64,000 bases of DNA from Bemisia tabaci (lineage: Eukaryota > Arthropoda > Insecta > Hemiptera > Aleyrodidae). Both the position numbers and the translations under genes were made by a program. How positions within the stretch are numbered: the stretch's first letter is position 1; each line of letters opens with the position of its first letter. The stretch lies in NCBI RefSeq assembly GCF_918797505.1, contig NC_092797.1, forward strand, positions 54,100,157 through 54,164,156, written 5' to 3'. The notes under the pieces were generated by a model. It saw only the letters and a list, made by a program, of their open reading frames with translations, ran no database searches and was not told where the DNA came from. Shown in pieces: positions 43,953-58,100 of this stretch.

Positions 43953-46150
43953 GTAGTGAGTCAAAACAAATTTGAGGTAATGCAGGGGATTGATTTAAAA
44001 TTAAATATTTAAACTGGTGTTTGGTCGATATTACTTGAAAAAAGTGCTTCCTTTTAATTTCAATAAAAATGCTCTACCGTAAGGATTTTGGACATCAGCA
44101 ATAAATTGATGAAATTTTGAGATTTCATCAATTGCGTTTATTTTACCAATGCAAGAAATTTGATTTAAAAAAATAATATGCACCAAGTTCCACTTTTAAT
44201 TTCATTTTTTTCTTCAATGTTTTTGTTCCGAGTGTTCAGGGACAATTTACTCATTTCAAGGTTGATTTTCTCGCACAATTAGGGGGTACAGGTACACCCT
44301 CTAACTGCTTCGCGGTCCTACCCTTCGAAAACCCCTTGCGCTGTAGGTGTCATAACAAGTTATGATGATTTTATATTATAGATTGTGATATATAGATAAA
44401 TGCACACTATGGCAGTTTGAGAACATAGATATAAAATAGCACAGGAAATGGCGGGGTTGAGGGTGAAAAACACAAAAATTCACAAATGAAACGTCCCGTG
44501 TTTTGTAAATTTTTGTGTTTTTCAGCCTCGTCCCCGCCTTTTCCTGTCCTATTTTAAGATTATTATATGGACGGAGTTAAACAGAAAGGAACCAAGCCAC
44601 ATCCGGATCGAACCGAGAAAAAGAGGCTTAAAGTTTAGCTCCTGCATAAGACTCAATGTAAAAGATAAACTTCAAGTTGAATTTCTGCAAAATTTGCTCC
44701 AACAAAAACTTTGAATTTTTGGCGATGGATAGTAGAGCAGAGGTTGAGTTCAAAACCACTCATAACTCAATTTTTTCCAAAATGTGGGTTGGTTCCTTTC
44801 TGCTTAACTCAGTCCATATATGTTGGTCATTAATTTTTAATTTTTGTTTTATTTGCCCTGGTAAAGATTTGATATCGTTGATGTGGTGGGAACAGTTGTG
44901 AATAAAAATCGTGCCATTTGCGTACAGCCTCTTCTAATGGCAGAAGGATACGTAATTTTTGACATTGCAATTGATGACGACAAGTACAACTGGAAAGGAA
45001 AATACTTCGTAGGTAAGTTTACAAAGTTACCCATGAGATAACGTATTAACTTCACGTAGGCCTCATCACGCCGCTTTTTCCTGACTTTAAGTCTACATGA
45101 GCTCTTAAAGGCATGGAATTATATAGACAATATGGCTCAACTCAAATATAAGTTACTCCCTTACGTCAGTGAACGACCACCAGTGGGTCTACTAGCACGA
45201 GCTTGATGCATTGTTCTATAGTACGAGATGCATATTGCAATTACATTTCTTTTTTTAATTGAATTTTTTGAGATTAGAGTGTGGGTTTTTTCCCTGAAAT
45301 CTCTAGACTATTTTATTGCATCCGATACTTTCGTAAATCGAAACATATTTCTCTAAGATGCCTCATTAGTTGCACTAATTTCATTTATTAATTTTTTTTT
45401 AGAGACACCTGCTACTGCGACAGAGCGCATATTTTTCGATACAAAAAGTGTTCACGAACCATACCCCGAGGAGATCAAAATAAGTTGGAACAAATATAAT
45501 TTAACCACCAATTTGAATGCCCCTCTAAGAATCTCGCTTTATGGCTACAAAGAAACAACTATTTTACCGCAACTTCTGTACATTGATCTGCTGGAGGTAA
45601 GAGTGCTGTTCAGTTTATGTAAAACTCAGATTACAGGATTACACTGATTTGTGTCGTTTTAAGGAGAATTCGTAATTCGTTTCTCCACATCATGGGATAC
45701 TTTTTACGGAGACAGCTCTGTTAGAGTCTCATAGCGCTCAGCGAAAAAAAGCAACTTACCTGGGTAAGAAAAATTCTGCTCGAAGGAAGTGATCGAAGAT
45801 ATTCAATATCAATTATAATGAAGAAAATTTTCAGTATCAAAGTTTTAATCAGAAGAATTTAAACATTAATTTTCCTCACAATTAGCGGCGCTAACATAAA
45901 ATAATTATTGGAGAGTCATGATATGATGATATCACTGCGTATTGCTTGACTAGAATCACATAATTTTATTTTATAAAACTTACAAAGGCAAACGACTCAC
46001 GTAAGGTTATAAAATAAAATGATCAAATGAAGGTCAAATCTTATTTAGGTAGATGATACCATGGTATTATCATATGATGAATATATGCTCTACTGTAGAT
46101 ACAATTTCGCAATCACACATAAAATTGTATTTAACGCGAAAAGCTGTCTC

Positions 46151-46198
<48 letters not shown>

Positions 46199-49100
46199 AG
46201 TTCTCGTGTCTTTCAAGGAGACGACCAAAAAGAGGTTTCATTCGGTGTCATCACTTTTTCTCTGTGACTTGATTCTCTGTCGTAAATCCGTACCCATGTG
46301 AACCTTTCCTTCGTACATTATCATTCCCTGGTAAAAATTGGCGATAAGAGCTGCGTTTCAAAATACCATAGGAATTCTTATAGCCGGCTAAAGAAGGCTA
46401 CAGAAAATCATATAGCTGGCTATAGAATGCGGAGAAAATCATACGGCCGGGCTAGACGAAGCGATAAAAAATTATGCAGCCGGGCTATAGTTCCTATAGC
46501 CGGGCTTTACAGTTTATCGCCTGCCTGTTGCTTTTTCGCCATCGATTATAAAAGGCTGTAAGAAATTGTATTGAAATTCATGTGCTTTGAAAATCATTAA
46601 GTTTGATACGGAACCACCTAAATATTTACAAAACACACGTTATATTTTCCTGGAATACATATTTTTTTTCATCAATGGACCACTAGACAAGGTACGAATT
46701 TCAGCATTCTGATTTATGTTTCTTAACCAAAATTTCACGTAAAACACGATGCGCCTAACGAAAATCACCGAAATCAACTCTTTACGAAGATATTTAATGA
46801 TTCTTGATGCGTGAATTGAAACCACCCGCTCATGAAAACTCAATGCTCTACGTGGTTCACATCGCGCGCTAAACGTTATCATGATAGTCTCTGCGATATA
46901 AAAATCTGGCAACATCCATCTTGACGCTTTGGCTCAGCTATAGCAAATTGCTTATAGTTTGAACAACACATGGTGGGACATGAACATTGTTCGATTGAGA
47001 AGCTTGCTGAGACCGTTGTAGTGCGCGATTTGACTCACGTAGAGCTTTGAGTTTCTTGTGAGCGGGCAGTTTCAATTCCTCGTAACCAGTGTGAAATAAA
47101 AACGTTAATATCTTCGTTAAGAGTTGGTTTAAGTAATTTTCGTTACGCGAATCGTGTTCTACGTAAAATTCTGATCAAGGAACATGTATCAGATTGCTTA
47201 AATTCGTACCTTGTCTAGTGGTCCATTGAAACGAGGATAATCCATACAGGATGTGCAAACATTTCAAAATCATGAGTTAAATAACGCTGACTCCGCCAGA
47301 TTGAATATTAGAGCCTAGCACAAAGCGGAGCGGCGACGCACTGGCGCCTACAAACCTAACAGGGATACTTCACGCATTGCGCAACGCGTGAAGTATCCCT
47401 GTTAGGTTTGTAGGCGCCAATGCGTGTTCCGCGCTGGCTGCCCGCCTGCCGCACCGCAACGTGCCACGGCGCTTGGAGCAACTATTTCACACCAGAGGTG
47501 CTACACAGTATCATACGATACTGAAGGCGCTCTATAGGAGGAACTATATTAGGAATAGCAGGCATCCATCAAAAGTACGGAGCTTTCCTTGCAAAATAAA
47601 TCAAGATACTACGGCCCAAAAAGAGAGCGGTAGGCCAAAAACTCACTAAGTCTTAGCATCCGTATAATTAGTGACGTTTAGCATACACTTGATCGCCTGG
47701 CTGTGAGTTGCTTAGTCGCCATCGGCTATAAAAGGCAATAAGAAATTGTGTAGCCGGCTATAGAAGCTATTGAAAATCTTACAGCCGGCCGTAGGTCTAT
47801 GGTATTTTGGAACACAGATTCTACAGCCAATTTTTACCAGGGTTATCTGCTGTTACGGTTCAGTTTTTCTTCGACAATTCTGTAAAAGAACCAATGATTT
47901 TCAGGATGGAGTACCAAATACCGGATCCTATTCAATATCTCCTGGGAGCTACCGCAGTCGAAACAACGAGATGAACGTCAAGGATCTCCGCTTTGGTTTC
48001 ATTCAAATAAATCTTACCGATCCGATATCTCACGCTGGAATTTCTGTCACTCCGTGAGTATAGAAAATTCTTAATTGGACTACATAACCAATCAGGAGTT
48101 AATATTTGGATGTATTTATGCTAAAAGGAACTATGTTCCGCATAAATCCTATGCACATAGTTCCTTTTAGCACAAATTCGTCCGTTTAAATGCCTTAATA
48201 TAAAAACACTTTTGCGTATTGATAGACCAATAACGATATGTCATTTGTGAAGAGCCAAATATACTAGTTAGGTCCTAGTGCGAAGTGTGTTCCAATTATG
48301 ACGGAGTGTGTAAAAATGTCCGTGAGGTGAAAAAAAAATAAATAAAATGAGATGAATAGAACACGGCTTAGGGGGTTTCCGTCATTTTGTGTGAAGAACA
48401 TCCATTATACATACAAAGCATCTGTTCGAAGAAAATTTAACACGCAGAAAAAAATTCCTCCATCATGAAATATTCCGAAATTGGTTTAGTGTCCGATTTG
48501 ACGATTTAGGTGAACTTTAATTTCCCACTAAAGGAAAATGTGAGTTTACATATTAGTTTTTAGTGATTTATATTTGTTTTAAATGATGATATTTTACTTT
48601 GATTTATTTTTAAAGTGTGTTATGGAGCAAGCCGATTCCATTGGCTTGGTATTTCTCGGGTCAGTGGGAAAGGATGTATGGCCAACGGTGGGCAGAGCGC
48701 ATGTGCGATGAATGGCTCAAAAATGATCGTTACCTCAAGAACTTTGCCGCAGAGGTAACTATTTAAATACATTTCTGAGTACAAGCGTTTTTGAGTGTAA
48801 CGCTTTTACTACGTTAAGGAGAGAGCAAACAATACAAGTTTGGCAAGTATTAATTTTGTCAGTGGTCAATTTTATTTTTTCAACTCAGCATGTTGATAAT
48901 GAAAGTCACAAGAAAGCCTCGATTTGCGACATTTCAAATTTTTTCGTATTTTCTTCTTTTTCTTTTTGTCACAAGAAGTCTTTCTTTATTTTTGGTTTTT
49001 TTTTCTTATCAACACATTTTTGGGTTTGTTTTTCTAAGAAGGACTGACAAATTATTGTTTGAAATTTGTACTGGTTTTTTTTTTCATTTCGTGCAAAATA

Positions 49101-52100
49101 TTTTGTCAAAATTTTGACAAATGAAGTTCATTGAATTTTTTTTTTTGATGAACTAAAACCATTGCAAAGATTTTAAAACGTTGTAATTGGGGAACGTGTT
49201 TTGCGACTTTTATATTCCTGAAAAATATCTTCTAGTAATTTTAAACATTGAAAATAGATCTTTATGACAATGCACATGTGTGTGAGAGAAATCAACTTCT
49301 TACAAGTAAAATCCACCAAGAAATGTGTGAGTGCAAGAAAACACAACACATTGAAGTTAAAAATTGAAATTTTGTAGGAGTAAAATTTACCTTATTTTTT
49401 TTTTTTTTTGCTCATGAGCTCATTATGATTTAGAGCGATTTAAAAAAGAAATTAAATTTTTATTTTCGCTCGGACAAAAATTTGGAACAGACCCATGCGT
49501 ATCTGCTTTGACATACCCACGCGATGTCTTAACGAGACGCTACGTTATCGACTCTCCTTGCATGCAACTATTCGTGCTTCATTGTTGTAAAGGTTGCATA
49601 GCCGAAGCAATGAAGGCTCTTTTATCCGGATCGCGCGTACACACATACCATGCGCATCTTCGTAATTTTTCCAGTCGCATTTGTTTCATATCGCACGTTT
49701 TTCTTAATTTTGTTCAGGTTGCACAGTGTCCTTGCACTCTAGAACACGCTTTGGCGGACAAAGGTAGATTCCTGCCTGATTTCGATTGCGACAAGGATGC
49801 CAATCCAGATTGCAGGTACAATAAAGGGGCTGTTCACTGTGTTCGGACTGGAGCGCCAAGGTATGATCATTCTCCTTTTCCCCCTCACTCTCTCTCTCTT
49901 TTCAATTTTAAAGTGTAAATCTGGCATTTGTTCAAATCGGTGATCTGAGAGATTTTGATACTTTTTTTTCTTTTTTTTTTTAAATCGATGGTTGGGGGAG
50001 ATTACCCGTTCTTTTTCTAATAAACTCAGGATTATTATCATTACTATAAGCCTGTCGACACATTAAGTTTTAAATTACTGTCAATGTCATTTATAGAGAC
50101 TAACAGAACCGATTCTTGTTACTTTTCTATTCTACCCAAGCATATCTCTATATGGACGGCTGGCCCATATAAGGGTAGCTTTGCCACTTTTTACGAAATT
50201 AAGTTGGTGTAGGGTATAGACTCTACCAATTTAGAGACATGCTGCCAGTAACGCGTTCCCATTCCCAAACTGTAAAGGTGAAAAGTATATTCGAAAAAGG
50301 GGCATTTACTCACTATAGAATTTTTTTCCTCTCGCCATAAATTTGAGTTTTTTCTTTAAAATAAACGATCGTCGACATAACTTATTTTTTTTTTTTTAGT
50401 TTGGAGGGCTCTGAGCAGCAATGCTGCTATGACAAAAACCACTATTTGATGCTTTCTTACGACCAGCAATGGGGATCTAGACCACGTCGCTCCCATAATC
50501 TTGGCTACATTCCTTGGACAGAAGCAAATAAGGTAAATTTTAGAATTTTTTTATCATTGACATTGCTTTTTAGCTAATTACACGATTAAAATATGACAAA
50601 CGATTGGAAAGGACATCGTGTCATCCCTTAAAAACTAATAGAGCAAATTATTTAATCACACTGTCGTTTGAGAAATGATGAGAATTCTACTCGCTGCTCT
50701 GATGCCTATGCACATGAAGCAAATTTACCTAACTTGTTTTAAACTGATCTACGGCAGTTTCGAGGAAAAGGGAGCTTTAAAAAAGCTAAATTAGATTAAA
50801 AGTTGCGACTCGGCGACTGAATGGTGAGCTTTTGACGACTCGTCGCGTAATTATCTGTAAAATATGGTTGAAGCCTAATTTGAAACTTTTTCATATGCAC
50901 TAGAAAAATTCTCCAAAAAGACATTAAGCACTCGTTTGAAAGTTATAACACAGAAAAGAATTGTTAAAATGACACTGTGTTTGATATGATGATAAAATAA
51001 CACCGCCTGGCGCTCTGATGCTTATGCCCATGAAGCAAATTCACTCAACTCATTTTAACTGATCTGCAACAGTTCGATAGAGTCTTCGTTTAATTCTAGT
51101 GGTTCCAAACCTATTTTTCTATAAGAATCTTCCGCGCATGTCAGGCCTGGTTTTGGAACGTGGTGGTGATTTTTTAATCGATCTTTTGAAAGATCGATCC
51201 AGCCCGTCAATCTTTTACCAGGAGCAAATTTTTTGGCGCTGAATCGAACTGGATTAATACAAATACATTCCAAACGTCTATCTTCAAGGCTTACTTAGAC
51301 GACTTACTAGACGATCTTGCGGTGAATCAGCTAAAATCACGATTTATAATAGTCGATTCACAATTTTGCAGTAGAGATATCTACGAGCTGTCAATACTGT
51401 TTTTTTTTAAACTTTTTATTCATGAAATCTCCTCACACAGGATTTAATCATATTTGTGTAAACTATTTTATGTACCATTTACAATGGTATAATTTTCCAA
51501 GTTGACCCAAAAAGGGTCGACTCCAACCGAAACAAGCCTCCTTTTTCTTTCACACAAATTATCAACAAAATATGCTGTGAAAAACGCCGAAGTGAGGAAG
51601 ACCAGGCTCCAGTTTTTCCTATCTTACCACTCGTAAAGGGTGGAAACGCAAACAAAAATAATAATAATAATAAAAAATAATAATTTCCGAGCTGTGCCAG
51701 AATCTCCTTGGAAAAAGATTAGCGTACCGACATTAAATCAATTTCTTGGGCTTAAATAATCAAACTCTTGAGAAACCGATCCATGAATCGCTCGTAAGAT
51801 TATAACTACGACTAAGAAAGTAAGTAGGATTTTAAGACGAACACTGTTCCTCCGTGTTGGAGATGTCTACAGTGTGAGCCCTAGAATATGCAAGTGTTTG
51901 CGTCATTTTTTATTGGAATGTATTGTTTTGTAGGTGCCGACGTTGTCTCAATGGTTCCACGACATGAGCCCGTTCTACATGTGCTGTTTATGGCAGGAGG
52001 AGCAGGCCGTCGGTTGCGAAACCTTCCGATTCGAGCGGCGCCCGTCCCAAGATTGCGTCGCTTATCAGTCGCCCACCGTCGGTAAGATATCCGCTCATCA

Positions 52101-55100
52101 TAGCTTTCGTGACCCACATCACACATTCCGTCGGGACACAAATTCATAAATGAGAAAAGACTCGCCCGGTTAAGACTGCGGTACAAATTCGGTGGTCAAA
52201 ATGACATGTGGCGATTCCAGCAAGTTGGCAACACTGTTTCATTTATATGCACTGAATATATCGATTGCAGGCGGGACAGGCTGCCTCATCAAAAATCGAT
52301 TGTTTTACATACATTTAAACGGGGAAAAAACAGTGTTGCCATTTAACAAGAATCGCCACTGTCGAAGTCACGGGGCCCTCATATTCGTTCCCTACACAGC
52401 TTTTTCCAATAAAAAGGTGGCTTAATGCGCCTTGTGCGTCGTGATTGAGAGCAGCCTAAGAACTTCTCAAACGTAACAGCATTTTAAGTAAAATTTTCTT
52501 GAAATTTTCGTAAATCCAGCAGTTTAACTAACACACTTATTTGACGTTATTACACTGAAGGACGAGAGCTCGAAAAATTTGAATCGTCATCGTAAAGTTC
52601 AAGAATCTCCACCCATGTCCATTCTTTTACAAGGAGACTAACCACTGTCTGAAATTTTCCATGAACACTTCTGAATGAAAGACGAAAATTGACGGATACT
52701 TTAAAAAAAAATCCGTTTGTTTTCTTTCAAAGATTGCAACACGACCAACGTCCAACACATCAGAGTATTTTTCCAATTTAGGATTATTTGTGGCACACTC
52801 ATTATTTATCTCTTTTTGGCTTTTAGGGACCGTTTTTGGAGACCCACACTTCATTACTTTCGATGACGTCCAATACACGTTCAACGGCAAAGGGGAGTTC
52901 GTCCTCGTCCACACGAACTCGGAAAAAACGAAGCTGGATATCCAGGGAAGATTCGAACAGCTTCCCGACAATATTTACGGCCCTGTCAGAGCAACACAGC
53001 TTACTTCCATCGCAGGTAAAAATATCATCCCCCATAAACCCTTAATGTCAGGCCTGAATCTACATTTTGGGCGATTCTTCCCGGATCCATGCATGTTCCC
53101 ATGATCCATCCAGATATCTGAAGTGTAATTCGTCGCACCGCGATTAAGTAAAAATTTTTGGTCAAAGTCAAAGATTTTGACTTAGGGGCCTACAAAACAT
53201 AGATAAAGTCATTCGTAACGAGACAAATTCTCAATGTCGAATAGGGAATGAAAACAAGATATGACCACGAAAAAAAACTTGAATTCAGTATGGTGATCTA
53301 TTGCTGTATCGAATGCGATAGTTTTTTCAGAGCCAGTTCTTATATTTGTCTCAACGAAAAGAATCTTTTCCGTTGCAGATTATTTTTATAGCCAATGCTG
53401 GTGCTATCGCTGTTTCTTGGACTGATAATTCAAAATTTGTCAAAATTCTTTACTTGATCAATGCGATAAATCTCGCGCCTGTTCGATCACGCCTGTAGTA
53501 CCTGAAAGGAATCAATTTCAGATCAAAGTAACCGATAGACCGAAAAATCCCACGCTTAAACTCAGCAAAGAGATTATTGGACAAGGTACGAATTTAAGCA
53601 TTCTGATACATGTTTCTTATACAGAATTTTACGTAAAACACGATTCTTGGATCAAAAATTACTGATTTCAACTCCTAATTAAGATATCAACGTTTTCTTT
53701 TTTCATTATTTACGAGAAATTCGCATAGCCCGTTCACAAGAAACACAATACTCTACGTGAGTCAAATCGCGTCTTCGGTTTTGACAAGCTTCTCAATCGT
53801 GCATTGTTCCTTTCCCACCATTTATTGTACGAAGTGTTAAAAAAATTGCTATACCTTAGCCAAAGCGTCAAGATAGAGGTTGCTATATTTTCGTATCGCA
53901 AAGACGGCCACAGTAATGTTTTATGTATGATTTGACTCACGTAGACCATCGTGTTTTCGTGAGCGGGAGGTTTGAATTTATGCGACAAGAAACATTAAGT
54001 ATCTTGGTAAGGAGTTAATGTCAGTAATTTTTGTTGCACGAATCGTGTTTTACGTGAAATTTTGGTTTAGGAACATGTATCAGAATGCTTAATTTCGTAC
54101 CGTGTCTAGTGGTCCATCGTCTGAGATTCCAAAGAATTATAATTTCTCTGATTGATTCCGCTACTTAAATATTGAATTGAGGCACTGGATGCAAAAAGGG
54201 CACTTTTCGGTTTCAGAGCCTCCTCTAATATTTCATTCATTGTAAGGAAAGTGAATGCATCCATTTCTCTAAAAATTTTACAGAATATTCTTCATGATTC
54301 TACGATTTCCTATGGATATAATTCTGGAAAAATTACCCATCAAATTCTTCTCCAAGAGATTAATTGGACATATTTCTGCTAAACGGAACTATGTGCATTA
54401 AGACATGAGCCTTGAGACCCACAAGATTAGATGCATGACAGGGCTAACGTCATGATGCACATAGTTCTGTTTTGCAGAAATACGTCCAATTAGCAACTGA
54501 TATTTTGAAACACCGCAATCGAGAAGTGCCCTTTAGAGTCCCTTTATACCCAGAGTTAAGACAACTCACTTTTGGTTCGGCTGAAAGTGGCCTAAAAAAA
54601 AATCCAATTCTGATTGGTTCTCGCTCATGGAGGCCGAAACGAGTGCACCAAGATGGCGGTACCTCGAATGTGAACAAGAATAATGAAAATATCACCTAAT
54701 TGTGGTTTATCAAGAGTAAATTGTCATTTCCATCGGTCCAAAATGAAAAGAGAATAAGAAATTATTCACAAACCAATCTCATTTTCTTTTTAATTGATCA
54801 ATTTGTTGATGTTGTTGTTTTTGTGTGACAGACATCGCAGGATTCCTGATCCTTATCCCTCAATATCGTTCGTTTGGGTGCACTCGTTTCGGCCTCCATG
54901 GCCAGCCAAGGCCGGCTGCCAGTCAGCTGATAATCGAGTTGTCTTAACTCTGGGTATAAAGGGACTCTAGTGCCCTTTTTCGCATCCAGTACCTCAATTT
55001 ATTGAAAACAAAGAACATGTTAATCAATTTGTAACAAAAACTGAATGCCTCTCTCTTCTTTTTTTTCAGCGCGTGACAATACATCTGCAATCATTGAACT

Positions 55101-58100
55101 AAGGGTGCGACCCCGTCACGCTCAATGGCGGTATAGATTGGACGTGTTTGCGGACGGAAAGCGTGTCTATTTTGATCGACCTCCATACCGTATTCAACAT
55201 TTCCAAGGTAATAACTTCCCAATTATTTTCCCTAGTAAAAAATTAAAGTGGCTATGAATAACTGAAAAAACATTTTGGTAGAAGCAGCCATTAAAATTGA
55301 GAGTTTTCATTGTTTCGCAAAATTTTGCTATTTCAAATGAAAGTGCGAGATAAGCCGAGTGGGCAGCATTTTTTTTTAATATTTTTCCTGTAATATGAGT
55401 GATTCAGAGAAAAAATCTGATAATTTTTTGCCTCATGACTTCACAAGGTCGGCATTACCCGTTCACATACATCTATTTTTAGTAAATTTGTTCGATCTAT
55501 CATAACTTTCCAAATACTGCATAAAATTCATTAAAATTCATTTTAAAAAAATCAGAAATTCAGTAAACTCTTAAAACCTGAAAATCATCTATCCCCGTAA
55601 TGGAGCTCCTGCAGGCAGCCAAAATAAATTCAAGGCAGAGCGCAGAGTATCATAGAAAAATGAAGGCGCTCCAATCCAGGATCGTGACTTTGAAGGCTAT
55701 CACCAAGCGAACCTTCGTTATGCCGGTGCACAATATTGTAATTCGCCAATTTGCAAATTGCCTGCGACATATCGATATCTTAAGTTTGAACCCACGTATC
55801 TCCATTGCAGTGTTTCCATTTCTCGGCTCGTATTTTAAGTTTTAAAATAGAAACAAAATATGAAAGGAAGTCTGCAACGTTGCAAACGGAGATACGTGGT
55901 TTCGCTATTTCCCTAGACTCGTACTTAATGGTGCAGCTGATTTTCCACATAATCATTCCAAAGCCCATCAGAAAGTACTCACAGTTTACAAGTTTAATTG
56001 AATAGTCCACGGCCTCAAAAATGGGTAAAATAATACATGAGAGTAAAATATAAAAAGTAGGTACCTATAATGAAAGGTTAATGAAATCAAACTCTCTATG
56101 CAAACTGCAAAAGTACGGTTCTAAACATTCGACAGGATGTCGTTCTATATAATGATTCGACATTATTTTGAGTTGTTCTGTCACTCAAAATTCCTAGTTT
56201 CGTGTACTGTAACTTGCGTCAGTAAGAGCCTTAACCGAAGCAATGATTACTGATCGCTTTGTCGATGAGTTTTGGTTGGACCCCGCCTCGGCCGCGCGCC
56301 ACGCCTCCACTCACAATCAGAATGAGCTGTAAAACCGCTTAAGACAGAATACACTTGATGTTATGGAGTATGATGTCCAGCCTCGATACTTGTTACAGGA
56401 GTCACCGTCTACACACCATCGCATATCCTAAACCAATCAGAGGTCGTCGTCATGTTCCAGTCCGGTGTCGGAATTGAAGTTGTCGAGAACATAGGATACA
56501 TGACCGCCAGGGTTTACTTACCGATGCAGTTCATGGTAAGGGTTTTTTCTTCGTAAAGGTGAAAAAGTAGAGATATCCGCATTGGATATTTAAGAAATAT
56601 GTTCGTTCGAAGGCAGTTGGTTGGAAAAAATTGGATCCAGTGCAACAAAGAAAGTGCAGTCGTCGCTTTTACAATTCTTGATACAATTCCGCCTGGATTT
56701 TATGTTCAACCTATTTTTCTAGCTATAGTCGAATGAACATTTGGACGTATTTCTGCCTAACGGTACTATGTGCATTATGACGTGAGCCCTGTTATTCATG
56801 TATTTTTATGGGTCTCGGGGCTCATGCCTTAATGCATATAGATCTATTTGGCAGAAATGCGTCCATTTGTGGTATAGTCCGCCGGTACAATAGTGCTTAA
56901 ACCCCGACCACAATGCTGCATTGTTACCAGGAAGGAAATAATTGTTATCACACAAATAAGATTGTAACTACGAGTAGAAACGAAGGCTCTTAGATTTTGT
57001 GAGCTGCTAACTTTAAAATGATTTCGGTGTGGTATGACAATTGTAAGCTTTCTTGTGCCATAACTTTCAAAACTCACATCTCTAGTCATTGAGTATGTTT
57101 TAAATCACTCGGTAATAAGATACTTTTTCTCGGGGCAGTCACAAAGCAATGAATTTAAAAATAATGTGCTGTTTTTTTTTTATAAAAAAATGTAAAATAT
57201 AATATTTACTATGTTGAGAGTTAAAAATACACAGAACGTGTTATATACTGTACTTTGAGACAAATCACGTATATCTAGATTCCCTAATTATTTTAAGATG
57301 AAAAATATTTACTGACTTTTCTTTTCTCTAAATAATTTTTTTTTCTCTCCCTTCAGAATCAAACCGTTGGACTTCTTGGGAAATGGAGCCTTGATCAGAG
57401 TGACGATTTCGTTCTCCCAGACGGCTCTACTGTCAACCCTAATCTGAACAACTTTGAAAGGGTTCATAGAGATTTTGCGATAAAATGTAAGAGGATTTCA
57501 TATCTACCTATAAGATCTCTTGAATTGCAATGTATTGCGGTTTCCAACTTTTTTCACATATTTTGTGAAATATTTTGAAAAGTTATTTTGACCAGTTTAA
57601 GATTTTGTTAGATTTTGTTGGGTTGGCACCAAATTCTGGCTGATATGACCTAAATTTAAAAAAATGGCAAAAATGGAAACCCAAATTCTTACTTTCCAAA
57701 AGGTTTGAAATTTCAGCGATCGTGATTTTCAAATATCTGTGCCTTACCAATGTAAATTGCAGACTTGTGGAGCCCTGAGATTTTTGCAATTTTTAATTAC
57801 AACCAATTTAAGCGAATAATTAGCAGTGATATCTGCTCTTTTTTTTCTAAAAAGTAAGGAATAATATAAAAGAAACAATTCGCGAGATATTTTCATTTTT
57901 GCAATATTGCCCTGTATCACTCTACAGAGGGTGGTCATTTTTTCGTGGTACATGAGACCAAACGATGATCTTTTTGAATCTGAAATAGCAACAATTAAAA
58001 ATGAATGCTTGAACAGGGCTTCTGGAGGACCGTGAAGACAAGAATAAAGGAGCAGCCCTATTTCACCGGGAGTACGGGCGCACGGCCAGTTACTACGCCA

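Larger units (their letters stand above)
46326..47842. mobile_element. Family H element, copy 2, inverted relative to copy 1 and carrying an insertion (mesh intron 9)
   Basis: CCCTGGTAAAAATTGGCG at the left, GCCAATTTTTACCAGGG at the right. Once the 548-bp insertion at 46677-47224 is removed it is about 970 bp and is the reverse complement of 36440-37376, with the same subterminal CCGGCTATA motifs and hairpin (47338-47423). Confidence 0.85.

Noticed and set aside
49508..49717. In-frame extension upstream of mesh exon 12
   Set aside because: The open frame continues upstream, but the TTGTTCAG acceptor and the conserved join of exon 11 to VAQCPCTLE place the exon start at 49718.
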